The translations under genes were made by a program, and so were the position numbers. Below, one piece after another: positions 26,515 through 35,000 of a stretch of 64,000 bases of DNA. This DNA is from Agelaius tricolor. Taxonomy: Eukaryota; Chordata; Aves; Passeriformes; Icteridae. The DNA lies in assembly GCA_023055355.1 (NCBI GenBank), contig JALJCS010000007.1, forward strand, positions 4,328,001-4,392,000, written 5' to 3'. A model generated the notes under the pieces. That model was not told the DNA's origin. It searched no databases and saw only the letters and a list, made by a program, of their open reading frames with translations. The number at the start of each line of letters is the position of its first letter. Position 1 is the first letter of the stretch.

Positions 26515-26995
26515 TCATCAACTGGTGACAACCCATCTGCAGTACTGTATACCACTTCTGGTCTCCTCAGACCAAGGAAAACTCAGATGCACTGGAGTGA
26601 GTCAAGTGAAGGATCACAAAAATGGTTAAAGAATTGGAGAATCTCACCCATGAGGAGAGGCTGAGAGATCTGTGATTATTTGGACTGGAGAAGGCTCAAG
26701 AGGATCTTAGTAATGAGTAAAAACAGTGGATGGGATGGGGTAAAGAAGCTGGAGCCTGACTCTTCGTGATGGAATTCAGTGAATAGAAAAAAGGCAAAAC
26801 GCACAAACAGAAACCACACAGCTCCATTTAAAGATATGATTTTATATCTGTGTAAATAATACATTTACTTTTTCAGTGAGGGTAAAAACCACTAGCAGAG
26901 GTATCCTATGCAGTGTCCATCCTTGGAGTTATTCAAAATTTGACAGGACACAGTCCTGACCCACCTGCTGTGGTAGTTGACCCTGCCAAGGTCAG
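26515..26995 (+). mobile_element. CR1 LINE, diverged 3' end
   Basis: Sense CR1 landmarks occur in order: ACTTCTGGTCTCCTCAGACC, TGGAGTGAGTCAAGTGAAGG, CATGAGGAGAGGCTGAGAGA, TTGGACTGGAGAAGGCTCAA and CATCCTTGGAGTTATTCAAA. It is more diverged than the 12.8-kb copy, and the terminal TTCCAACC motif is lost. Confidence 0.82.
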
Positions 26996-28898
26996 CCTCA
27001 TGGATCTGTAGTAAAATCATCAATAATTTAATTTAATTATTAATTTAATTTAAACCAGAGAAGCTGGTCTGGTCCAACACAGACTGGTGCTGTGGTACTT
27101 CTTATTAATTCCCTTGGAGACTGATTTTTGGGTTTGGTTGGTGTCCTGGTTCGTCCCCCCAGGACAGCTGGGCTTTTTCTTTTCTTTTTTAAAGTATAAT
27201 CACCTGGCAAAAGTGATCTCTTAACTACCAACATGGATTTTTAGGTAATGGTGGCTCATTTAAAAAGCCTCCATTTACTAAGAGTTGTCACAGTTGAGTT
27301 TTCTCTGAGTTGAAGAGCTCATAAAGTTTATTGAGTAAACAGCATCAATATCATCTGTGCTAGAGAAAAAAGGGGCAAATAAAAAGAGTTTTCCTGCCTT
27401 CCCTGTAAAGGACTGCAGTTTGGTGGGGAGGGAAGCAGGTTAAAAATGCATTTCCTCTACTATTTTGGATAATTGTCCCAAAACCACAGAGCAGGCAAAC
27501 CCCCCTGTGGCTCCCCAGCCCTCAGCACCCAGAGTGGGTGGGTGCAGGCCACAGTCCCTGCAGGGAGGGACTCTGGCACCTGGCACAGAGGGGCAATGTT
27601 TGCCTCCAGAGCCATCAGGGGAGCACTTTCCATCCTGTTCCATCCACAGGGATCACATCCCTGCTGATTCATCTCTTCCCCATTCCTCCCTCCCCACCTG
27701 GCATTCCTCTCACACAGGATCCCTCCCTGCTCCCATCACTCCCCTGAGCACCTGAGTCCTGTTTCTGCTATCTCCTTCTTTGAAGTGTTATGACCACAAC
27801 ACAATAACCTTTAAGCAGTTTTTAACTGAAGGTTAAGCCAGAAATCTTAAAAAGATACACCTGCCTTGCATAACATCTCCTGTCTTTCCTGCACTGTGGA
27901 AAAAATAACTTCTTACTATTTCTCCCTGCTATTGTCCAAAACATGAGTATGGAAAAATAAAGCTATGCCTAATTAGTTACAAGTCAATAAAATAATCAAG
28001 AAGATATTCTATCAAAATAGGTTTATTTAAAGAAAAAAACCTCACAGAATATGCTAGATGCTGAGGCACCAAATTATTGAATTGTACTAACTTTCATATT
28101 TAGGTAGAAGTTTAAGGTTGAACAAAAAGTTAATTGACATAACACCTCCTTTAGGGAAAAAGCTGAATTTAGTACATTTGAAACATTCTGCTGTATGAGT
28201 TCAAAATTTCAATACAGTTTCTTAACTGGCATGTTCAAATAACAATAAATTTTTTTTTTTCAGAATAAGAAAAACAGTAATTTCATTTTTTTCCACATGA
28301 ATTTTGGGATTCCTGTCAGTTTAGAACTGAAATGATAGCAGGTTAGCTTTTGTCATTGGACATTAAATTAAACTTCTGTTTTTCAGTTAGTTTTAATACA
28401 CATGCTGAGGACTTCACTGTAAGGAGTGGTTTTCTAATTGTTTTTCTGTATTTAGATGTTCTTCCAGAGACGTAGAAAAAGAAGTTTGGTGATCTCACTT
28501 TAAGCTCTACCCGATAATTATCATAGACCATGGCACAGAGAAATCTCTGCCCTCGGAATTTGCAAAAGGTGCTCAGCAGCTGTTTCAGGTCATGATTGCT
28601 GGGAGCTGGCAAAGCTTTGTGGGAAAATGCAAAATGCCCACGTGTACCGGTCCAGCTCGAGTGTCCCAGGCTTTTCCCATCAGGAATAAGCAGATCCCCC
28701 TAAAAAACCTTTAGAAGGTGAGGGAGGGGTGATGAGGGCAGGGAGAGGTGACATCTCATTTGTTTGCAATAGACAATATGAAGAAATGAGTTCCCAACAA
28801 GTCACTGCTTGCTGATCATGACACAGAATTTTTCCTCTGTGCACTGGAAGTCTGCCCCAGTCATTTCTTGTACCCAATACCCTTCCACGAGTGCAAAA

Positions 28899-28965
28899 GG
28901 TATTATTTAAACCTATACCTAGGTATTATTTAAACCCATACCTAAACCAATAGGTATTATTTAAA
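28899..28965. repeat. Short tandem repeat, three units of AGGTATTATTTAAACC
   Basis: The motif AGGTATTATTTAAACC recurs three times, separated by TATACCT or CATACCTAAACCAAT. It lies about 300 bp on the intron side of copy B. Confidence 0.85.
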
Positions 28966-29300
28966 CCTATTTATAAATTCAGCTCCTTGGAAGAGATGTT
29001 TCTCTGAAGATTAACAGGAAACTGTTGGAACCCAGCAGAAAAACCAGATACAGCTACCACGCATAACCTTCTCAGAACATACAACACAAACTAAGATCTT
29101 CCAAATACCGCATATATTCATTTTCTTCCCTGTGCAGGGTGGCAAATGGCACAGGGGTGGCTATTCCTCTCGTGTCACACACGTCCTTTTGCCAAAGGCA
29201 GGGACGAAGGTGTCCTTCGTGCCTCCCCCCTCCAAGGATGCTCTGATGTCCGCAGGAAACGCCGCTCGCTTGCGGGCTGTCCCTTCGCGGGGTGAGCGGC

Positions 29301-29358
29301 TCGGAGCGACCACAGAGCGAGCTGGGAGCGATCACAGAGCTCGGAGCGACCACAGAGC
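29301..29358. repeat. Triplicated 18-bp GAGCGACCACAGAGC motif in copy B intron start
   Basis: Units at 29,301-29,318, 29,323-29,340 and 29,341-29,358 read TCGGAGCGACCACAGAGC, with small changes in the middle one. Copy A has only a rough single equivalent, so this is a local expansion in copy B. Confidence 0.8.
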
Positions 29359-29480
29359 TCCCTCCTCGCCCTTCTGCCGGCGGCTCCCGCAGCCGGAGCC
29401 CCGCGTCCGACCCCGCCGGGCACCGCCGTGACCCGGGCGGCGCGGGGGACACGGGAAGGGATGCCCGCGGCGGGGCTCAC

Positions 29481-29523
29481 CATGCGAGATGCTGCGGAGC
29501 AAGGCGACGGCCAACATCCACAT
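29481..29523 (-). CDS. DSCAM: DSCAM-like coding exon 1, copy B (duplicated signal-peptide exon)
   Basis: This minus-strand segment repeats copy A base for base except one position: plus-strand C at 29,495 where copy A has T at 17,654. That changes CAC (His) to CGC (Arg) and gives MWMLAVALLRSISH. The start codon, reading frame, exon length (43 nt) and donor (CATG | GTGAGC, intron from 29,480) are all kept, and 28 bases ending at the donor on the intron side are identical to copy A. Both copies point the same way, so a transcript starting here could splice over copy A into the same downstream exons and make the same mature receptor with a slightly different signal peptide. It could instead be a silent duplicate. 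Preservation of start, frame and donor argues against long decay, but a recent duplication would look the same. Confidence 0.55.
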
Positions 29524-29833
29524 GGCCCCGCCGCCGCCCCGCCTCGCCCGGCTCGGCTGGTGGCTGCTCGGAGCCTGCGGGGCCGCTCGTCCGCCCAGCG
29601 AGCGCCCAGCCCCGCCTGCAGCCCCGCGGCTCCGCCGACGCTCGCCCGGCGCTCGGGAGGGGGAAGAGGCGGCGGGGCCCAGGTGAGTCCCCTCGGCTCG
29701 GGGAGGCGCCCGCAGGGCGGCCGGGGCAGGGCCACAGGTGACAAAATCCTCCGGAGCGGCCGCACCAGCATCCCCGAGTGCGAGCCGGCTCCTAGCACGC
29801 CTCCTCCTCCTCTTCGTCCTCCTTTTCTTCCTC

Positions 29834-29857
29834 CTGCTGCTGCTGCTGCTGCTGCTG
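29834..29857 (-). repeat. CAG/CTG trinucleotide tract, 8 units (4 in copy A)
   Basis: Eight uninterrupted CTG units on the plus strand (CAG on the sense strand of the putative gene) lie in the copy B leader. The matching place in copy A (18,121-18,132) has four. In the in-frame extension of copy B the tract is read as serine codons (AGC). Confidence 0.9.
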
Positions 29858-29904
29858 CTCCTCACACGGCTCCCCTCGGCCCGGCGGCGGGCAGGTGGGC
29901 ACAT

Positions 29905-30243
29905 CCTTCCTTCCTTCCTTCCTTCCTTCCTTCCTTCCTTCCTTCCTTCCTTCCTTCCTTCCTTCCTTCCTTCCTTCCGCCACTTCCTTCCGCCACTTCC
30001 TTCCGCCACTTCCTTCCGCCACTTCCTTCCGCCACTTCCTTCCTTCCGCCACTTCCTTCCTTCCTTCCGCCACTTCCTTCCGCCACTTCCTTCCGCCACT
30101 TCCTTCCGCCACTTCCTTCCGCCACTTCCTTCCTTCCGCCACTTCCTTCCTTCCGCCACTTCCTTCCTTCCTTCCTTCTGCCACTTACTTCCTTCCGCCA
30201 CTTCCTTCTGCCACTTCCTTCCGCCACTTCCTTCCGCCACTTC
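29905..30243. repeat. CCTT tetramer array grading into a 13-bp CCGCCACTTCCTT minisatellite
   Basis: From about 29,905 to 29,977 the plus strand is a nearly pure (CCTT)n array. It is followed to about 30,243 by roughly twenty copies of a 13-bp unit CCGCCACTTCCTT, some with extra CTTC steps. The sense (minus) strand is therefore almost all purine. Copy A has only a short TTCCTTGCTTCTTTCCT stretch at the same place, so the array grew after or during duplication. Its 13-bp period rotates the reading frame, and the long minus-strand frames here coding for Lys/Glu/Gly/Trp-rich repeats are a by-product. Confidence 0.9.
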
Positions 30244-30654
30244 CGCCCCTTCTTCCTTCTGCCACTTCCTTCCCTCCCTCCCTCCTTTCTTCCCTCGCTC
30301 TGCTCCCCTCCCAGCCCTCTGCAGTCTTAGAGCACCGCCAGGTCCGCACAGCACGGGGAAAAGTGAGACCTAAGGAAATGCAGTGAGAGGTGTGCTGTGA
30401 TGTGACAATGTCGGGTGTGCACGGAGAGTGCACGAGTCATCACCCAGCAGCAGATCCAAAGCAGCACAAGCAGCACTCCGGAGGGAAATGCGGGAAGCAC
30501 TCAGCTGGACTATGTTTAAGGCAGTGTTTACTTTGTTTCATAGGACTTTTGCTAATTTATACGAAATTGTATGTACTGTATATAATTTATTCTGGCTATT
30601 GACCTTTCTTGTTTGAGATATCCTTGCCGAGTCAGAAATTCCCAGAATTCCCAG

Positions 30655-30872
30655 AATCACTGGGTTGGAAGAGACCTCCAAGACCATCGAGTCCAACCCA
30701 GTCCCAACACCTCAACTGAACCCTGGCACCCAGTGCCACATCCAGGCTTTGTTAAACACACCCAGGCATGGGAACTCCACCACCTCCCCAGGCAGCCATT
30801 CCAGAACTTATCACTCTTTCTGCAAAAAACATTTTCCTAATAGTCAACCTGGATTTCCCTTGGTGCAGCTTC
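30655..30872 (-). mobile_element. CR1 LINE 3'-end fragment
   Basis: Antisense CR1 tail motifs run in order: AGAATCACTGGGTTGGAAGA, GACCTCCAAGACCATCGAGT, GTTAAACACACCCAGGCATG, CCACCTCCCCAGGCAGCCAT and TTTCCTAATAGTCAACCTGG. This is one of the best-preserved CR1 tails in the window and lies only about 300 bp beyond CpG island B. Confidence 0.92.
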
Positions 30873-30973
30873 CAGTGAAGGGAATACCTTGATTTACTAC
30901 ACATGTATAAGTCAAAGAGAGGGTGGAGCTCTCTGGAATGTAATATTTTCTCCTGGATTGGTGATTGTGATGG

Positions 30974-31347
30974 TGTTCACAGGGGTCTTAGGATGAGGGA
31001 AGAGACGAGAATGTTGACTCCATGCTTCAGAAGGCTTGATTTATTATTTTATGATATATATTATATTAAAACTATACTAAAAGAATAGAAGAAAGGATTT
31101 CATCAGAAGGCTGGCTAAGGATAGAAAAGGAATGATAACAAAGGTTTGTGACTGACCGAGACAGTCCGGACAGCTGGGCTGTGATTGGCCATTAATTAGA
31201 AACAACCACATGAGACCAATCCCAGATGCACCTGTTGCATTCCACAGCAGCAGATAATCATTGTTTACATTTTGTTCCTGAGGCCTCTCAGCTTCTCAGG
31301 AGAAAAAATCCTAAGGACAGGTTTTTTCAGAAAATATCATGGCTACA
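30974..31347 (-). mobile_element. Solo LTR of a passerine endogenous retrovirus
   Basis: On the minus strand the element starts TGTAGCCATGATATTTTCTG and ends CCTGTGAACA, the TG...CA ends of an LTR. It holds an AATAAATC polyadenylation-type signal near its 3' end, next to a TATAATATA-rich stretch. It is a relative of the element at 34,588-35,000. GTGATGG occurs beside both ends (30,967-30,973 and 31,349-31,355), with one extra G on the right side, as expected of a target-site duplication. No gag, pol or env remains. Confidence 0.8.
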
Positions 31348-31611
31348 GGTGATGGTGTTAGTTTAGCTTGAGATCCAAGCCACAAACCCTACCCTGGGTC
31401 CCACAGGTGTTGAGCTCATCCTCTGCATGAGAAAAGTGAAACATCTTCTCTTTAGGTTCTCACACATGAGCTGCAGCTCAAGGTGGAAAGATGTTAAAAG
31501 TTATTTCCCCTCAAAGGGAAGTGTAGTCACACTGACAAGAGGGTGGAAACCAAATCCAGTGTCTCCACTTGCATTTAAAGTGGTCACAGAGGTCTTGGGC
31601 ACTTCATGACC

Positions 31612-31680
31612 TGCAGAACCACAGAAAAATCAAAGCTGGAAGAGACCTTCAGGATCCTCCAGTCCCACCATCAACTCAGC
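31612..31680 (-). mobile_element. CR1 LINE 3'-terminal fragment
   Basis: The antisense tail motif appears: AACCACAGAAAAATCAAAGC, then TGGAAGAGACCTTCAGGATC and CCAGTCCCACCATCAACTCA. Only the terminal 70 bp or so is left. Confidence 0.7.
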
Positions 31681-32821
31681 AGCACCATAAAGAGGCTGAA
31701 TGAAAGAAAAGCTGAGGTGGTTTTATGGGGAGCTGAAGAAGGGTCAGTGATAAAAGCATAAAACTTCTCAAAAAACAGCAGCAAAAACAAATAATTAAAA
31801 AGGATGGTGATGTAGTACATGAGCACTTGAATTGATTAATAAGACAAAATAGTAGATGCAAAATATAGATGTTTAAAATATGGAAATATTTGTTGGTTTA
31901 TGTTTTACACTGGAAAGGAAAATTATCTCATGGATTTTAGGATGAGAGAGGTCTGTACACATATACTTGGATGGACAGAATGTAAGCTCTTGCAGAGAGA
32001 GAATATATCTACAGTGGAGAACAGACACATGATGGGGTGATGGGAGGAGAAAAAAGCCAGACCATGCTCATGCTGAGTAAAAGGCAGCAAGTTCTGGGTT
32101 CATGAGGTGGCAGATGAGGGAGATGTCAGAAACAACGTCCAAACTAAGGCTTGGAGCAGCTGTAAGGATGGAAACATTGGCAGTGACAATGAAGGGGAAG
32201 GAGGGGGTCTGGGCTGAACTTGGGTCTTGGGAATGGGAGGAAAGATGTTTCTCCAAGTGTTTGTTTAGTTGAATGTCTTCTTTCTTCTCAATACCTAAGT
32301 CAGTAATTAAAAGTTAATTTTCATTTGCTATGAATTAATTAAGTGTAATTCCCTAAGCTGAGTCATCTTCTGAGAAGTTATTACTGGTTCTACAAGTAAA
32401 TTTAATACTTCATAATATCTGCTAAAGAACTGTTGGAAAAGAAAAGGGGGGAAAATCATCAATTCTCAAATTAAGGCAAACCTCAAAAACACTGAATTAA
32501 TTATTTGTGAGATTCTAAACACAGGCTTGGCTTCCTCTCATTGTTGCATAAATTAAATAAACAAAAAACTCAGCAAGAATTCTGTGGAACCATGCAATTT
32601 TCTTTATTATAGGATGGACAGCAGGAGTTTTGTGCCCAGAAACATTTTCCTTGGTAAATCACATATACCCTCCTCAAAAAGAAATAACGATCAGCTGTGA
32701 AACAAATATTCTCTTGTTAATTTGAAATTATCAAAATGGTTTCTTAATCCATCAGAGGGGACAAAAAAGATGGTTTTATTGTTGGTTGTTGTATTAAATA
32801 ATTTTATTGTTGTCTTCCTGA

Positions 32822-32950
32822 TTCACAGAATCACAGAATGGGCTGAGTTGGAAGGCACCCATCAGGATCATCAAGTTCAGCTCCTGGCTCTTCACAGGAC
32901 ACCCCAAGAATCCCACCCTGTGCCTGAGAGTGTTGTCTAAGTCAGAAATT
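32822..32950 (-). mobile_element. CR1 LINE 3'-end fragment
   Basis: ATTCACAGAATCACAGAATG and GTTGGAAGGCACCCATCAGG, followed by CCTGAGAGTGTTGTCTAAG, match the antisense CR1 tail. The body is truncated after about 130 bp. Confidence 0.82.
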
Positions 32951-34149
32951 CCACTGCAAAAGCTTCCATGAGGACCAGTAGTGAATGTCTGGGAATGTAT
33001 CAATGCTAAAATAGGATAATTATGCACAGGATCTTTTTTTTTTATTTGAAGTGATGTGATCCAGACTCCTCAGGACTCACCTCAGAGCTGCCTCTACTCC
33101 CTCCTCAGAATCCTTGACAACCTTTTATGCACTGATCTGCCACAGCATCCCTGTGAGCCTGGAGTGTTTTGTTATTCCTATATCAAAGAAGAACTAAAGG
33201 GAAGCCAAGGGTGAATCCGCCAGGAGATTCGGGCACTGAAATTGCCCATATTGCAAAAACCAAGTTTTAGGTGGTCTTATAATTCTGGAACTCACAATTT
33301 CATGTAGTACCCACTGTCCTGGTGGTGACATAGAGGTGTTAGGTACTGTAAAATGGGATTGAAGGGAAATAAGTGGGGAGCCACTTTGGGAAACATTTGT
33401 AAGGAAAGTGCCCTGGCACTCACCCTGCAGTGGCCCAGAGGAACCAGTGGGCAGAGGAGAAAATTGTCTTCTGCACTCATTCTCTGCCCAGCAGAGAGAG
33501 AGCTGGGTTCAAATTATCACCTGACAAATATTAAAACATTGACTGATGCCATTTATCTTGTCTTCTTGTGGCAGTTCACTTCTCTAGGAGACTCAATGCC
33601 CTGCTCCTTTTTTCCAAAAGAGTCTTTCTTCACAGAGACCATTTGTGAGTCAGAAGATGCCACATGATGCCACATTAACCTCACCTTCTCTGAGGCAAAA
33701 AGAGTGGGATTCCCTCTCCAAAGCAAGCAGGAATGCCCTGGGTTATGGATCCCACACTTTCCAAGCCTGTGCTTGGAGTTTGAGAATGAGGTGACAAATG
33801 GGGGCAGCAGGGGGGACACTTCCACTCCATCTCCACACTCCTGGGGAGCCAGATGAGGTTTTCATGCCTCCAGCACCCTCCAAAATCAGCATCTTCATGC
33901 CAGGAGGCAGCTCTAGAGATAGTCCTGCAGTAGTTCTCTGCTGCTGAAGGGTTTTCTGCCCAAAAACCTAGAGAGATGTGCATAATAACCTGAGAATTTA
34001 CAGAGACGCTTCCCTACCCTCTGATTTTTTAAAACATAATTTTCAATTTCTAATTCATGAAAGCCTCCTTGCAGTTTGTTCTCAAGCCCTTCTGTCGTCT
34101 GCCTAGCACTTTCTTTTTTTCTACAAGTATCCAAAGTCATTAAAAATGC

Positions 34150-34581
34150 AAGTACAACTATATATATCTCTCTAATACTATATATATTGTTATGGAGATG
34201 GTTCTAAGAGATAACATTATGAAGGATCTTATGAAAGATCTTATCTTCATGTGAAAGCTTTATTAATACCTCCCCAGAGGTAGCTGAGGATCAGTTTTGC
34301 CCTCTGTAATTAGCTGAAATTACCTCGACCTTCTCTCCAGGCTGGGTGAACAACATGCACAACTGTTCTCTCAGTTCCTGTCCTGAATCTCTGCATGTTT
34401 AAAGAATAAAAAGGTGAGGAGTGGAGAGGAGGGAAGGAGAGAGAAGAGAAGGAGAGAGAGAGAAGAGAAGTTCATACACAGCTAACTCCTCTCAGGATCT
34501 GGTTGTGCTGTAATATATTTCAGTCTGTCTAGTTGCAATTATTCCACAGGATCCATTCTCACAGATATCTACGCCACAGTT
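34150..34581. other. Possible older LTR remnant with polypurine tract, unclassified
   Basis: The stretch has LTR-like traits: TGTTATGG near its start (34,190), AATAAA at about 34,402 and a purine-only run of about 55 bases (34,415-34,470, GGAG/GAGA rich). It directly abuts the solo LTR at 34,588. I cannot fix its ends or find a target-site duplication, so it may be ordinary sequence. Confidence 0.25.
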
Positions 34582-34587
34582 CCTGGG

Positions 34588-35000
34588 TGTGGGATTTTCT
34601 GGGTCCCCAGGACGAAGGAGGAATTGAGAACTCTAACTCCATGTTCTTAGAAAGATATATTATGTTATGTTATGTTATATTATATTATATTATATTATAT
34701 TATATTATATTATATTATGCTATACTAAAACTGTACTAAAGAATAGAGAAAGGATACAGACAGAAGGCTTAACAAGATAATAATTAAAAACTCGTGACTG
34801 ACTCTTCAGAGCCCTGACACAGTTGGATGGTGATTGGTCATTAAGTAAAAACAATTCACATGTTGGGTAAACAATCTCCAACCACATTCCAACGCAGCCA
34901 ACACACAGGAGAAGAAATCAGGTAATTCCCTGAGGCTTCTCAGCTTCCCAGGAGAAAAAAATCCTGGCAAAGGGATTTTTCAGAAAATATGTCAGTGACA
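34588..35000 (-). mobile_element. Solo LTR of a passerine endogenous retrovirus with 6-bp target-site duplication
   Basis: On the minus strand the element starts TGTCACTGACATATTTTCTG and ends with CACA. It is flanked by the direct repeat CCTGGG at 34,582-34,587 and 35,001-35,006, which fixes both ends; a 6-bp duplication is typical of ERVK-type integrases. It shares the order of motifs with 30,974-31,347 (AAAATATnTC, CAGGAGAAAAAAATCCT on the plus strand, TATACTAAAACTGTACTAAAG). A 5-bp ATTAT microsatellite (about 34,655-34,720) sits inside it. There is no internal retroviral sequence, so it is a recombination product. Confidence 0.88.
34655..34720. repeat. (TATAT/ATTAT)n pentamer microsatellite inside an LTR
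   Basis: ATTATGTT units grade into about ten TATTA pentamers. The related LTR at 30,974 has only a short TATATATTATATT at the same place, so the array expanded in this copy. Confidence 0.9.

Larger units (their letters stand above)
18350..29250. other. Spacer between the two promoter-exon copies
   Basis: About 10.9 kb separate the two CpG islands. Relative to copy A this is 5' flank; relative to copy B it is intron 1. It holds one CR1 (26,515-26,995), a 53-base A run, a CT microsatellite (23,217-23,234), a three-unit short tandem repeat (28,899-28,965) and otherwise unremarkable AT-rich sequence. No coding region or LTR is recognisable. Its content is not shared between the flanks, so the duplication was limited to the promoter block. 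Confidence 0.6.
29481..29904 (-). other. Possible N-terminally extended reading frame in copy B
   Basis: The ATG at 29,904-29,902 (A at -3) is in frame with the signal-peptide ATG at 29,523 (381 nt, 127 codons) and no stop intervenes. The extension would begin MCPPARRRAEGSRVR, run through eight or nine serines from the CAG tract, a Lys/Arg-rich stretch and a Pro/Ala/Arg-rich stretch, and then enter MWMLAVALLRSISH. Such a product would bury the signal peptide inside a basic, low-complexity protein. The composition is what a CpG-rich leader gives in any frame, so real translation is doubtful. The frame itself is certain. Confidence 0.3.
29265..30350 (-). promoter_or_regulatory. CpG island: duplicated promoter, leader and exon, copy B
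   Basis: This block aligns with 17,450-18,345 through most of its length: intron start, exon, leader, a shared stretch containing ACAGGTGACAAAATCCTCCG, the CAG tract and the distal end with GTCTTA, AGCACC and GGTCCGCACAG. Relative to copy A it lacks about 80 bp just upstream of the start codon (copy A about 17,692-17,775) and about 37 bp of GC boxes (copy A about 17,910-17,945). It gains four CAG units and a long pyrimidine-rich minisatellite on the plus strand. The flanks on both sides differ from those of copy A, so the duplicated segment is about 0.9 kb. It is CpG-rich enough to act as a promoter; activity is not shown by sequence. Confidence 0.7.

Noticed and set aside
27120..27180. GTCCTGGTTCGTCCCCCCAG as the start of another LTR
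   Set aside because: Resemblance to TGTCCTGGTTT-type LTR starts is limited to a few bases, and no matching 3' end or target duplication was found.
29270..30350. Copy B as a processed (reverse-transcribed) pseudogene exon
   Set aside because: It includes intron sequence past the splice donor and promoter sequence on the other side, with no poly(A) tail, so it arose from DNA duplication.
17440..30350. Copy B as a false haplotype duplication of the assembly
   Set aside because: Flanking sequences differ completely and the copies have distinct indels and repeats, so a simple haplotig error is unlikely. It cannot be fully excluded without reads.
29332..30354. A 340-codon open frame on the minus strand rich in Lys/Arg/Glu/Gly/Trp
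   Set aside because: Its distal part is the translation of a 13-bp and 4-bp repeat array and it begins at GTG, not ATG. Only the part from the ATG at 29,902-29,904 is worth considering, and that is reported as a doubtful extension.
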